Positions 57,154 to 64,000 of a stretch of DNA of 64,000 bases are shown here, piece by piece. Under the pieces are notes generated by a model, which was not told the origin of the DNA, made no database searches, and was given only the letters and a program-made list of their open reading frames with translations. Both the position numbers and the translations under genes were made by a program. This DNA comes from JABDQA01 sp963759125 (GTDB taxonomy: Bacteria > Desulfobacterota > Desulfobulbia > Desulfobulbales > Desulfocapsaceae): the NCBI GenBank assembly GCA_963759125.1, contig CAVWXN010000001.1, positions 248,001 to 312,000 of the forward strand, written 5' to 3'. Each line of letters begins with the position of its first letter. The stretch's first letter is position 1.

Positions 57154-58131
57154 ATGATTCGTCTTACTACCCTCCTGCTCGTCTCTCTTCTGGTCACCAG
57201 TTGTGCCCCCAAGCCTCCTCCACCTCCCGATCGTGACTATCAATTCGAAGCACTGCAAAATCAGGTCAGGCAGATGGAAATCTTCATCGATAACTGGAGC
57301 GGTTATGATCAGGAGTACAGCAGGATAAACAACCTGGCCGAATACAAGGCGGTGAAAAACAAGATCTTTTCCTCACCGGCCTACGATAAGCTGCAGCGGC
57401 AAGAGCAGTTCGAAGGAAAAATCAATCAGTTCGATGCGGTGGTCAGGCGCTATGAAATCTGGCTCGATGAGCGCGCCAGACTGCTTGAAAGGATGGAGGC
57501 TTTCTCTCATGCCTATGAAAAGAGCCAGAAACAGATTTTTACCAGAAACGCCAAACCCTTCAAAATCAGTCCCTACGAACTGATCGTTGCCAACGGCTAC
57601 TATGAACTGGTAGCGGAAGACCCAGATCAGGCCTATGCCTCTGCCCGCTACGTGGGACTCAATCAACTCAATATCATTGCCGCCTCGCGGGATCATCCGC
57701 TGCGGCTTCCCCACCTCGTGGTCGGTGACTTTGTCGTGGAGGTGAGAATCAGCAACAGGTCGGATCGAAAGATCCTCAGACCCGACGGCTATATCGTTCA
57801 CCGTCAGAGTAAAACCCTGGAAAACGGCAGCAATATATCACGTTCTTATCGAGAATATCTGGTCAATTTCAGCGACGAGGTGAAAAACAAATATCAGTTT
57901 GCCCAGGCGATCGACGTCACCAATAAAGATTCGGAGAACGGCATTAGACCCGGAGATCATGCTGTCTGGGCCTACCGTTTCAACCCGGAGAATCACCCGG
58001 TCAAAACGGTCAACACCTTTCAGATAATCTACCCGCAAAAGGTCTTCGGCAAACCCCTGAGACTGAGCATACCTCTAAAGACGATAACCAAACCAACACT
58101 GCCTGATTCATTAGCAAAGAGGCAGCCCTGA
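57154..58131 (+). CDS. Hypothetical lipoprotein
   Basis: About 325 residues. Lipobox at LLVTSCAPKPP gives a lipoprotein anchored after Cys. A long charged helical region follows (FEALQNQVRQMEIFIDNWSG, RQEQFEGKINQFDAVVRRYE), then a beta-rich C-terminus (LPHLVVGDFVVEVRISNRSD, YLVNFSDEVKNKYQFAQAID, FQIIYPQKVFGKPLRLSIPL). I do not recognise it. Start ATG 57154 puts the signal peptide at the N-terminus; the frame opens at 57109. It converges on the glycine-zipper gene. Confidence 0.7.
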   Translation: MIRLTTLLLVSLLVTSCAPKPPPPPDRDYQFEALQNQVRQMEIFIDNWSGYDQEYSRINNLAEYKAVKNKIFSSPAYDKLQRQEQFEGKINQFDAVVRRYEIWLDERARLLERMEAFSHAYEKSQKQIFTRNAKPFKISPYELIVANGYYELVAEDPDQAYASARYVGLNQLNIIAASRDHPLRLPHLVVGDFVVEVRISNRSDRKILRPDGYIVHRQSKTLENGSNISRSYREYLVNFSDEVKNKYQFAQAIDVTNKDSENGIRPGDHAVWAYRFNPENHPVKTVNTFQIIYPQKVFGKPLRLSIPLKTITKPTLPDSLAKRQP

Positions 58132-58156
58132 TCCGAACCTGCTTATCGGCCAGAGT

Positions 58157-58771
58157 TTATTTGGGGCAGTTGACAGGAAGGTTTTCCTGTTTTCTGATCT
58201 TGGTCAACCCCTGTAAGCCTTCCCGGGCATAGGAGTCCACCTCATTTCGGGTAGAAATTTCCGGCTGAGCTTTGAGAAGCTCGGGATACATGGACTCGGC
58301 TTTGGCATTATCTCCCTGATCGATATAGGTCAATGCCTCCAGCCAAAGCCCGGCCTGCCGATATTTTTCATTGCTGCTCTCCTGGGCTGTTTCGGCATAA
58401 CCGAGAGCCACCTTGTGCTTGCATTGGGCCAGGGCAGCCAGGCCGGCAAAGCCGTCATCACCCAGCTTTTTCTTTAACTCTTTTTCTGCTTTGGCTCTTT
58501 GCTGCTGGGCAGCGTGCTTGTCTTCCTGACTGCCGACGATGGCTCCGGACACGGCTCCCGAAGTCGCCCCCCAGGCCGCCCCCCGGGCAGCGGCCTCGCC
58601 GACATTACCGCCCCAGATCAGAGCACTGACCATGCCCGCCGCGGCCCCGCTGACGCCGCCCACGGCGGCCCCCTGCCCTGCCCGTTTGGCGGACTGGGGC
58701 CCGCAGGCGGTGAACAGGAGCAACACTATGACAAGGGCAGTCGCTTTAATGCTCGAATGGGGTGTACGCAT
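58157..58771 (-). CDS. Glycine-zipper lipoprotein
   Basis: 204 residues. Lipobox LLLFTACGPQ, then an Ala/Gly-rich glycine-zipper stretch (AAVGGVSGAAAGMVSALIWG, AWGATSGAVSGAIVGSQEDK), a Lys-rich helix, and a TPR-like C-terminus (GLWLEALTYIDQGDNAKAES). Glycine zippers insert in membranes, so an outer-membrane or periplasmic role is likely. Confidence 0.7.
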   Translation of the reverse strand: MRTPHSSIKATALVIVLLLFTACGPQSAKRAGQGAAVGGVSGAAAGMVSALIWGGNVGEAAARGAAWGATSGAVSGAIVGSQEDKHAAQQQRAKAEKELKKKLGDDGFAGLAALAQCKHKVALGYAETAQESSNEKYRQAGLWLEALTYIDQGDNAKAESMYPELLKAQPEISTRNEVDSYAREGLQGLTKIRKQENLPVNCPK

Positions 58772-58958
58772 GTTTTCCTCTCTCCTTACTTATTTTTACA
58801 ATGGCCTCGCGTTTTATTAAACATGGCGGCTCAAGCCCAGGTTGCCTGTCCGGTCAAGGAACGAGCACGGAGCCGTCAGAGGCTGGCAGCAGCCATCCCA
58901 GCATGGTGAGCTGGATTGAACTTCTGGCGCAATATTCGGAATAATAGTGCAGAAGCGG

Positions 58959-59513
58959 CTAGGAATAAAGCCAGAGAAAGAAGATGGGGGCCAGAAACCC
59001 GACGCCTACCAGCCACTTCCCCCTACCCGACAACCCTTTTCTGCCCTTGAGGATGAGTATCCCGCTGATTGCCAGCAGACCAAGGCAGACTGCATAGAGG
59101 TCGGCGAACCAGGTCCACAGCTTTTTGGCATGATTGAGATGAAGAAAGTTGGCCTGGTAGAGCAACGGCCGTTGGTTCGATTTCTCCTGAAAGACATTCG
59201 AATTGACCAGATCAACGGTGAGGTTGTTGTTGACCACGAAAATTTTCAAGGTCTGAGCATCCTGACGATAGATGTTCTTTAGCTCTCCCGTTTCTCCGAG
59301 TTGTCCAAGCACGGCCAAGGTTAAGGCCCTGTCATCAGCAGGGTCGACAGCGGAGAGGTCTACCTCGACCATGCTTTTTTCTATCTTGTAGGTCGGGTTC
59401 CAGTCATGGATATGATTGACCGCCACACCTGAAATCACATAAAGGATGGTCAGCCCGAAACAGAGATAGCCGAGATCCCGGTGGATGATGATGTTCCACT
59501 TACGCCATTTCAT
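58959..59513 (-). CDS. PepSY-type membrane protein
   Basis: 184 residues: an N-terminal helix (HRDLGYLCFGLTILYVISGV) with the HRD-x-G start of PepSY-TM proteins, NHIHDWNPTYKIEK, a periplasmic PepSY-like segment (LKIFVVNNNLTVDLVNSNVF), and two C-terminal helices (FADLYAVCLGLLAISGILIL, GKWLVGVGFLAPIFFLWLYS). The family often accompanies iron or haem reduction. It follows the DUF4920 gene by 11 bp. Confidence 0.75.
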   Translation of the reverse strand: MKWRKWNIIIHRDLGYLCFGLTILYVISGVAVNHIHDWNPTYKIEKSMVEVDLSAVDPADDRALTLAVLGQLGETGELKNIYRQDAQTLKIFVVNNNLTVDLVNSNVFQEKSNQRPLLYQANFLHLNHAKKLWTWFADLYAVCLGLLAISGILILKGRKGLSGRGKWLVGVGFLAPIFFLWLYS

Positions 59514-59524
59514 CAGCCCGCTCT

Positions 59525-59989
59525 CTACCCCTCAATCACCGCACCCAGCCCGATTAGTCTGATCATCCTCTCGTCTTTGACGGTTGCTGGGTCAAACGGC
59601 TGTCCTTTCTCCTCGGCCAGATGCTGCTGATACTTGATCATCTCATCACGGGACAGCTTGAGCTCTTCAACGACTCCCTCCACGACCCCCATACGACCCG
59701 AAGCGCTCATTGGAAAAACGATTTCTCCGTCAGTGACCTTGACTTGAATTTTCTCACCCTGGCGATCTCCGGCAATGTACATCCAGCAGCCGCGCTTGGC
59801 ACACACCTCAATTATCATCCCCTCTACCCTGACCATTTTGCCCAGGTAGTTCTCAGGATTGTCGAGAATGGCGGAAACAGCAGTAGTCTCTGTGAGGTTC
59901 ACCCCTTTTCCATAGACGTCGGTTTTGGCCTGAGCCGTCACAGCGCAGGCGGCACACAGCAAGGCGCAAAATATGATAATTCGTTTCAA
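59525..59989 (-). CDS. DUF4920 periplasmic protein
   Basis: 154 residues. Signal peptide (IIIFCALLCAACAVTAQAK). OB-like domain with GKMVRVEGMIIEVCAKRGCW, the CxxxxCW stretch that is typical of DUF4920, and MIRLIGLGAVIEG at the end. The Cys pair may bind metal or haem. It is in the same direction as the selenoprotein upstream (152 bp gap with hairpins) and the PepSY gene downstream. Confidence 0.75.
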   Translation of the reverse strand: MKRIIIFCALLCAACAVTAQAKTDVYGKGVNLTETTAVSAILDNPENYLGKMVRVEGMIIEVCAKRGCWMYIAGDRQGEKIQVKVTDGEIVFPMSASGRMGVVEGVVEELKLSRDEMIKYQQHLAEEKGQPFDPATVKDERMIRLIGLGAVIEG

Positions 59990-60027
59990 AAGAATCTCCT
60001 GTTATAAAGTAGTTGTATAATGAAGCA

Positions 60028-60130
60028 CCTGAACGGCTCAGCGGGGGAAAACTTCCGATGAACCGTTCAGGATGATCTTGATACAGGCCCCGTTAATGTA
60101 AACCAATCCAATCGCGGAACGAGGCCTGTA
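60028..60130 (-). other. Two hairpins between selenoprotein and DUF4920 genes
   Basis: CCTGAACGG (60028-60036) pairs with CCGTTCAGG (60063-60071), and TACAGGCC (60082-60089) with GGCCTGTA (60123-60130), the latter extended by CGTT/AACG. No T-run follows. They may stabilise or attenuate the transcript. Confidence 0.5.
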
Positions 60131-60141
60131 AGGTGATAAAA

Positions 60142-61506
60142 TTATTCCTTCTCGGTAATTTCGTAACTGCCGCTGTCAGCAACCTTGATATTGGCATCAA
60201 GAAACTTCGCTTTGTAGCCTTTTTCCTTCAGAGCCACATAGGCCATTTCGGCCCTGATGCCGGTGCTGCAGTGTATAAAGACCTCTTTATCCTTGGGGAT
60301 TTCATCGAGCCTTTCGACTACCTCTTCAGCAGGGATGGCAATGGCGCTGGCAATTTTTCCCTCTTCGGTCTCGTCGTCGGTCCGCACGTCAAGAATCACC
60401 ACGTCGGTGGTCTTACTGTCCACTGCTTTGGAAAAGGCCGCGATGTCGACCGATCCTGCTTTGGGCTTGGGAACGTAGACGATTTCGGTTGCGGTTTCAC
60501 CTGAGGTGACAGGCAGATCGGCTTTCCGCCAGCCGTCGAATCCGCCTTTGAGAATGGTGGCATTCATATAGCCCCAGTCTCTGATGGTTGCAAATTGCTC
60601 CATCCCTGCCTTGGTATCAGCACCGTAGATCACGATCGGAGCTTTTTTGATAGCCGGAAATCGATCTTTAGCCGCGGCCAGGTCAGTCCCCGGAATTGAG
60701 ATGGCTCCCTTGATGTGGCCAGCCTTGGCGCTTTCAGCATCGCGCACGTCGATGACGACCACCGGGGTCTCGGTATCCATCATGGTTTTCAAAGATTTGG
60801 AAACTGAATAGAGCGGTTTTTTCGCCTTTTTCCAGGCCGGCATGCCATCGAGGAATACTCTGACGTTGGTATAACCGAGCTTTTCTGCCCGCCGGGCAGA
60901 AGAAGGACTCAGTTGTCAGGTAGGTCCTCCGCAGTAGAATACCAGGAGATTGTCTTTGTTCTTCGGCAGCTTGTCCAGATTTTTTTCGAACTGGGCATCA
61001 TAAATGGATATAGCCCCTGGGATATGCCCTTCGATAAAGAGTTTTCCGGGCCGAGCATCGACAATGGTGAAGTTGCCTTTTTCAGGTCCCTGTTCGATCA
61101 GCGGTGCCAGTTCATCGACCTTGATCAACACCGCCGGGTCGAGTTTGGCCGGCTGTTTGACATCCACCGACTCGGCATAAAGGGCGCCGTCTTCCTCGTA
61201 AAAGGTGATGAGCACCTCTTTGCCTGGTTCGATTTTGTTTAATGCTTCCTCACCGGTAAGATCTGTGTCATCATCAAAATTTACCAGCCATGAAGCACCG
61301 CCGGTATCCACCTTGATGGTTTCCGCCTTCATCGATACGCTGCCAAGCTTCCCTCGAATCCCATTCTCCGGGGTGTCCGCATGGCACTGCATACAGGGCT
61401 TCAGAACCTTTGGCTTGGCGTCTTCGGCCATGATGGTTCCTGGAACCATCAGCAGCACCGCACCACTCAAACCGAGTGCTGCCATCGTTAATTTCCTACT
61501 CAACAT
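60142..61506 (-). CDS. Selenocysteine-containing triple-rhodanese cytochrome-like protein (TGA read as Sec)
   Basis: One 454-residue gene if the TGA at 60916-60918 is selenocysteine (residue 197). Signal peptide 1-27, haem-c motif CMQCH at 38-42, a beta-rich part, then three rhodanese domains. Domain 1 (about 128-222) has active loop FYCGGPT-U followed in frame by QLSPSSARRAEKLGYTNVRV and FLDGMPAW; Cys homologues have CGGPTC here. Domain 2 (about 236-330) has IVIYGADTKAG with Gly for the catalytic Cys, so it is probably inactive. Domain 3 (about 350-440) has FIHCSTGIRAEMAY with Cys413. A SECIS-like hairpin follows the TGA. If TGA were a stop, the product would lose most of its rhodanese regions and the second ORF would begin in mid-domain. 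It probably acts in periplasmic sulfur transfer. Confidence 0.85.
60883..60918 (-). promoter_or_regulatory. Bacterial SECIS-like element (with the TGA codon)
   Basis: On the mRNA: UGA (60918-60916), 14 nt, then UUCUGCCC-GGC-GGGCAGAA. The 8-bp stem is perfect and the apical loop starts with GG, 22 nt after UGA, within the usual range for bacterial SECIS elements. Confidence 0.75.
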
Positions 61507-61653
61507 TTACTGACCTCCATTACACGCTATTTTTACTTCTGTGGCCGCCGCAATCGAACCACGCCTCTTGGTTATATTTCTTACCAACTCACCTAAGTGA
61601 TCTTGATAATTAAACTTATTAAAGAACCATAAAGCCTGACGCACAAAGACAGC

Positions 61654-61682
61654 ATACTTCGCTGTGGTATCTGGCGAAGTAT
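61654..61682. other. Inverted repeat in the divergent promoter region
   Basis: ATACTTCGC / GCGAAGTAT, 9-bp perfect arms with an 11-bp centre. It lies between the selenoprotein gene (minus) and the 61896 gene (plus). It could be an operator or, with TTTTATTATA to its right, a weak terminator. The rest of 61507-61895 shows nothing definite. Confidence 0.5.
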
Positions 61683-61895
61683 TTTATTATATTACTGATT
61701 AATTTCAAGCTTAACTTGCTTGCTGCCTTCTTCCTGGCCAGCTCTTGACCGATCTTGTAAAATTTAATCTAAAATACTGATACTGCGTGGTAATATGACG
61801 GTGTGGTATTGTGGTGCGGACTTATCGAGGGTATAGTGTAAGAAAGTACTACAAATTGAGATTCCTTGACACAGACTGGATCAGCGGGAGAGACC

Positions 61896-62504
61896 ATGGC
61901 AGAACCAAGCGGGGAAATTTTTTTTTCTTCACGGCTGCTTTATTTTCTGGCACTGATCAGCGTTTTCTGGTTCTCGACGAATCTGTTCGCAATTCCTTCC
62001 CTCACTTCCAACACTGATCAGCTCCCCGCCGAGCTCTACGCCCATTCACACATGCAGCCGCAGGCCCTGCCAAAGCCCCAGCCGGCCGAGGCAGAACAAA
62101 AGGACTCGATTCGCCTCGATGTGACCGGGGCCTGGCTGTCCTGCTCCGAGGACGACTGCAGTCATCACCACCACGGTTGCGACCTGGAAATAGGCTACCG
62201 GCTGTCATCCGCAGTTCACTCGAAGCTGGACGTTGGCGCCCACGTCGTCTGTCGGGCTCGCCTTGATTATCTGACCAGTCACGGCTACCATCTGCAGAGT
62301 GAGCGCTGCTCTTCACCCGCCGACCATACCCTTCATCACCGGGACCAGGTCGACTCGACAATTGTCGTCGAATTTCAGTTCAGTCCCTACGAACAGGTGA
62401 TCGACGCCGAGGTTGGAGCCATCCAGTGCACCATAGAAAACGTTGACATACTGGAGCCGGACGCAACCGGCAGCACTGCCGACCTTCCACTTCCTTTCCC
62501 TTGA
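61896..62504 (+). CDS. His/Cys-rich secreted or membrane-anchored hypothetical protein
   Basis: About 202 residues. Start ATG 61896 (GGGAGAGACC before it; the frame extends ten codons further back). N-terminal hydrophobic segment LLYFLALISVFWFSTNLFAI acts as a signal or anchor. The mature part has WLSCSEDDCSHHHHGCDLEI, then six Cys and many His overall, and ends in QVIDAEVGAIQCTIENVDIL. Metal binding is likely. I do not recognise the family. Divergent from the selenoprotein. Confidence 0.6.
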   Translation: MAEPSGEIFFSSRLLYFLALISVFWFSTNLFAIPSLTSNTDQLPAELYAHSHMQPQALPKPQPAEAEQKDSIRLDVTGAWLSCSEDDCSHHHHGCDLEIGYRLSSAVHSKLDVGAHVVCRARLDYLTSHGYHLQSERCSSPADHTLHHRDQVDSTIVVEFQFSPYEQVIDAEVGAIQCTIENVDILEPDATGSTADLPLPFP

Positions 62505-62917
62505 CCCGAACTCAGCAGCGGCTTGCGCTCTGGGTCAGAGACCGGGTTCCCCACGCCCTGAAAGTGCATTTCCCGTTCCGGGTTTCCCGCTACGGCAGAA
62601 AGATGAGAGATGAAGTGATCGAGCAGGGCAAAAATGTCAACGCCACCTCCCGGTTGATACACAGTCTCTGCCTCTGAATAGTCGGAATGTCGGCTGTAAG
62701 TCCTGGTCCCTTCATTTCTATAGCGCTCCAGGTAGGGATGAAACGGAATTATCATGGGTTGTCGATTGATATTATGTCTCAGATGCGTATTGTCTCATGC
62801 AGAGGATATGTTTGATAAGACTAAGGATATTGGTGTATTGATGTCAAGTGTTAAGATGAGTGGGCGAGTCCGACATCTGAAAACGTTCAGCCATTAGTCT
62901 GCAAGGGGGGAGTGGTA
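62505..62917. other. Gap of 413 bp without a supported gene
   Basis: A 122-codon open frame on the minus strand (62387-62755) overlaps the preceding gene and has no ribosome site or family match. I see no repeat or RNA structure here. Confidence 0.5.
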
Positions 62918-63109
62918 ATGTCTATCTGGGCAAGAATAGCGGTAACCATCATTCTGATGGTCCTGTTCAGTTTTCTGGCGGGATTGTTGTGGAGCAGTTT
63001 GTTCACCGATCAGATACCCAGCTATGTTTCCGGGTTTGTCGGTGGTCTGGTTGCAGTTCCAGTCTGGGAAATCCTTGAAAAATTCAAGGCCAAACCGGAG
63101 CCCGAATAG
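62918..63109 (+). CDS. Small two-helix membrane protein
   Basis: 63 residues: helix 1 IAVTIILMVLFSFLAGLLWS, helix 2 PSYVSGFVGGLVAVPVWEIL, then a charged tail KFKAKPEPE. GGGGGGAG lies 7 nt upstream of ATG 62918 and decides this start over GTG 62912. Unrecognised. Confidence 0.6.
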   Translation: MSIWARIAVTIILMVLFSFLAGLLWSSLFTDQIPSYVSGFVGGLVAVPVWEILEKFKAKPEPE

Positions 63110-63142
63110 CTCGTCCAGTCTTTGCCAAAATAAAGTTGAGGA

Positions 63143-63583
63143 TTACTTCACCGCATTCGGTACCATCTTGAAGCTGGGCTTCGAAGAGCTGATTTCGCCA
63201 GGAAGCGGCGTCGGCTTCACCACCACCGGCGGTACCGGCTTGGGATGGACCACGACCGGTTGCCGATAGAAATAGTATCCGCCGCGGCTCCAGGACCGCC
63301 GTTCCTGTCTGGCCACCTCTATCGCGGTCTCGGAGCGCAGCTTTTCTAGCTCCAGTTCATGATTGCGCTCTTCCAACCTCATCCGATCTATATACTGCCG
63401 GTCCCGCCAGTAATCGTCAGCGCTGACCGTCTGCCGCTTTCTGTCGTTGAACTGCTGCTGCTGAATAGCTCTAAGCTGCTCAGGAGAACAGCCCGCATAG
63501 GTTGTCTGGTTGCATGACCAGCCCAGTTCCGCGGTAATCATAACAACGCACACAGTTAGTAGGATAAATTTCAGTTGCATCAA
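63143..63583 (-). CDS. Small secreted coiled-coil protein
   Basis: 146 residues. Signal peptide (LKFILLTVCVVMITAELGWS), two Cys just after it (CNQTTYAGC), a long charged coiled coil (RMRLEERNHELELEKLRSET), and a Pro-rich end (PKPVPPVVVKPTPLPGEISS). Unrecognised; likely periplasmic or cell-surface. Confidence 0.6.
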   Translation of the reverse strand: MMQLKFILLTVCVVMITAELGWSCNQTTYAGCSPEQLRAIQQQQFNDRKRQTVSADDYWRDRQYIDRMRLEERNHELELEKLRSETAIEVARQERRSWSRGGYYFYRQPVVVHPKPVPPVVVKPTPLPGEISSSKPSFKMVPNAVK

Positions 63584-63767
63584 TCAGACCTCCTGCATTT
63601 TGTATTACTTTCCATACAATAATATAAAAATCTCCGGATGCCAGAACCAAACCTCCGCCTGGCTACTCTTGCAAGACTGTGCTCGATAGTTAACATCTAA
63701 ATTCAGGGGGCAAAATTGGGGGCCGCTTAGATCAGCTGACTATAAAATCTGAAACTACCGCTAAACC

Positions 63768-64000
63768 ATGGATGAACGACAAAAGCATTGGGATGGAATC
63801 TTTTCAAAGACACTTTTCGACAGCAGTCTGGGCTGGTATGAAAGACACTCCAGCCAGACCCTGACCTACCTCGATCGACTGGATCTGACGATTCCGTCCA
63901 CCATTTTTGTTTCCGGGGCCGGCACCTCGATGCTTCCCGGTGACCTGCTAGTTCGCGGTCATAAGCTGATCATCAACGATGTGAGTGAGCAGGCAATACA
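63768..64000 (+). CDS. SAM-dependent methyltransferase, 5' part only
   Basis: Starts ATG 63768 (MDERQKHWDGIFSKTLFDSS) and runs off the right edge. WYERHSSQTLTYLD and SGAGTSMLPGDLLVRGHKLI with NDVSEQAI give motif I and the acidic motif II of class I methyltransferases. Only about 77 residues are visible; substrate unknown. Confidence 0.7.
   Translation, partial: MDERQKHWDGIFSKTLFDSSLGWYERHSSQTLTYLDRLDLTIPSTIFVSGAGTSMLPGDLLVRGHKLIINDVSEQAI

Noticed and set aside
61735..61750. Sigma-54-like TGGCC-N5-TTGAC
   Set aside because: The -12 element reads GA instead of GC and the -24 element is imperfect; the match is within chance.
62387..62755. Minus-strand open frame of 122 codons
   Set aside because: It overlaps the 61896-62504 gene by 118 bp, has no ribosome site, and the product matches no family I know. 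It cannot be excluded as a remnant.
1..64000. tRNA, rRNA, CRISPR, prophage or complete insertion sequence
   Set aside because: I read both strands for cloverleaf-like T-loops, regular repeat-spacer arrays, transposase or integrase motifs and saw none. A tRNA or small RNA could still be missed by eye.

Overview
The window reads as a chromosomal segment of a strictly anaerobic Desulfobacterota bacterium, most likely a sulfate- or sulfur-metabolising, fatty-acid-oxidising member. I infer this from a carbonyl branch of the Wood-Ljungdahl pathway (acsB, cooS, acsD, acsV), a membrane FeS oxidoreductase of the kind that carries beta-oxidation electrons to menaquinone, an NfnAB transhydrogenase, a Sfum_1244-like protein and a selenoprotein. 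Family or genus cannot be fixed from this window. I saw no rRNA, tRNA, CRISPR array, prophage or complete insertion sequence.

Layout. 0-10.3 kb (minus strand): CODH/ACS operon acsV-acsD-cooS-acsB, running off the left edge, preceded by an old-yellow-enzyme/dienoyl-CoA-reductase-like flavoprotein. acsB, cooS, acsD and the flavoprotein are each split by single-base frameshifts; no other gene in the window is, so local sequence errors are likely. 10.3-14.8 kb: palindromic repeats, a radical SAM gene, then a thioesterase / SCP2 / FeS-oxidoreductase unit diverging from a MerR regulator. 15-24 kb: two Gfo/Idh dehydrogenases, an unknown conserved protein, an alkyltransferase-like DNA-repair protein and a sugar operon (dehydrogenase, isomerase, ABC importer). 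24-28.8 kb: AcuI-like reductase, nitrilase-family amidase, DUF554 protein, Cys-rich ferredoxin and metallo-hydrolase. 28.9-36.2 kb: beta-oxidation operon fadD-fadN-fadA-fadE. 36.5-40 kb: small genes, an epimerase-like SDR and a glutaryl-CoA-dehydrogenase-like enzyme. 40-50.6 kb: nucleoside uptake and salvage (cdd, punA, BMP-type ABC importer, deoB, deoA, tdk). 50.6-58.8 kb: envelope proteins and nfnAB. 58.9-64 kb: PepSY and DUF4920 proteins, a triple-rhodanese selenoprotein, small secreted or membrane proteins and the start of a methyltransferase.

How it fits together. Fatty acids are activated by FadD and oxidised by FadE/FadN/FadA; electrons go to menaquinone through the 12-14 kb oxidoreductase, and acetyl-CoA can be split to CO2 by CODH/ACS. 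The two acyl-CoA operons share one promoter design: a TTGAC(C/T)-N17-TATA(A/C)A promoter whose -35 and spacer hold a TTTACGT-type palindrome, which the MerR protein encoded between them probably binds.

Most notable result: the two rhodanese reading frames at 60.1-61.5 kb are one gene. An in-frame TGA sits in the active-site loop (CGGPT-U), codons continue in frame through conserved rhodanese sequence, and a strong hairpin of bacterial SECIS type starts 14 nt after the TGA. The product would be an exported selenoprotein with one haem-c motif and three rhodanese domains. Other points: two families of intergenic repeats (five 24-26 bp palindromes; four copies of a ~135 bp element) and an Ala/Lys/Glu-rich repeat tail on AcsD.
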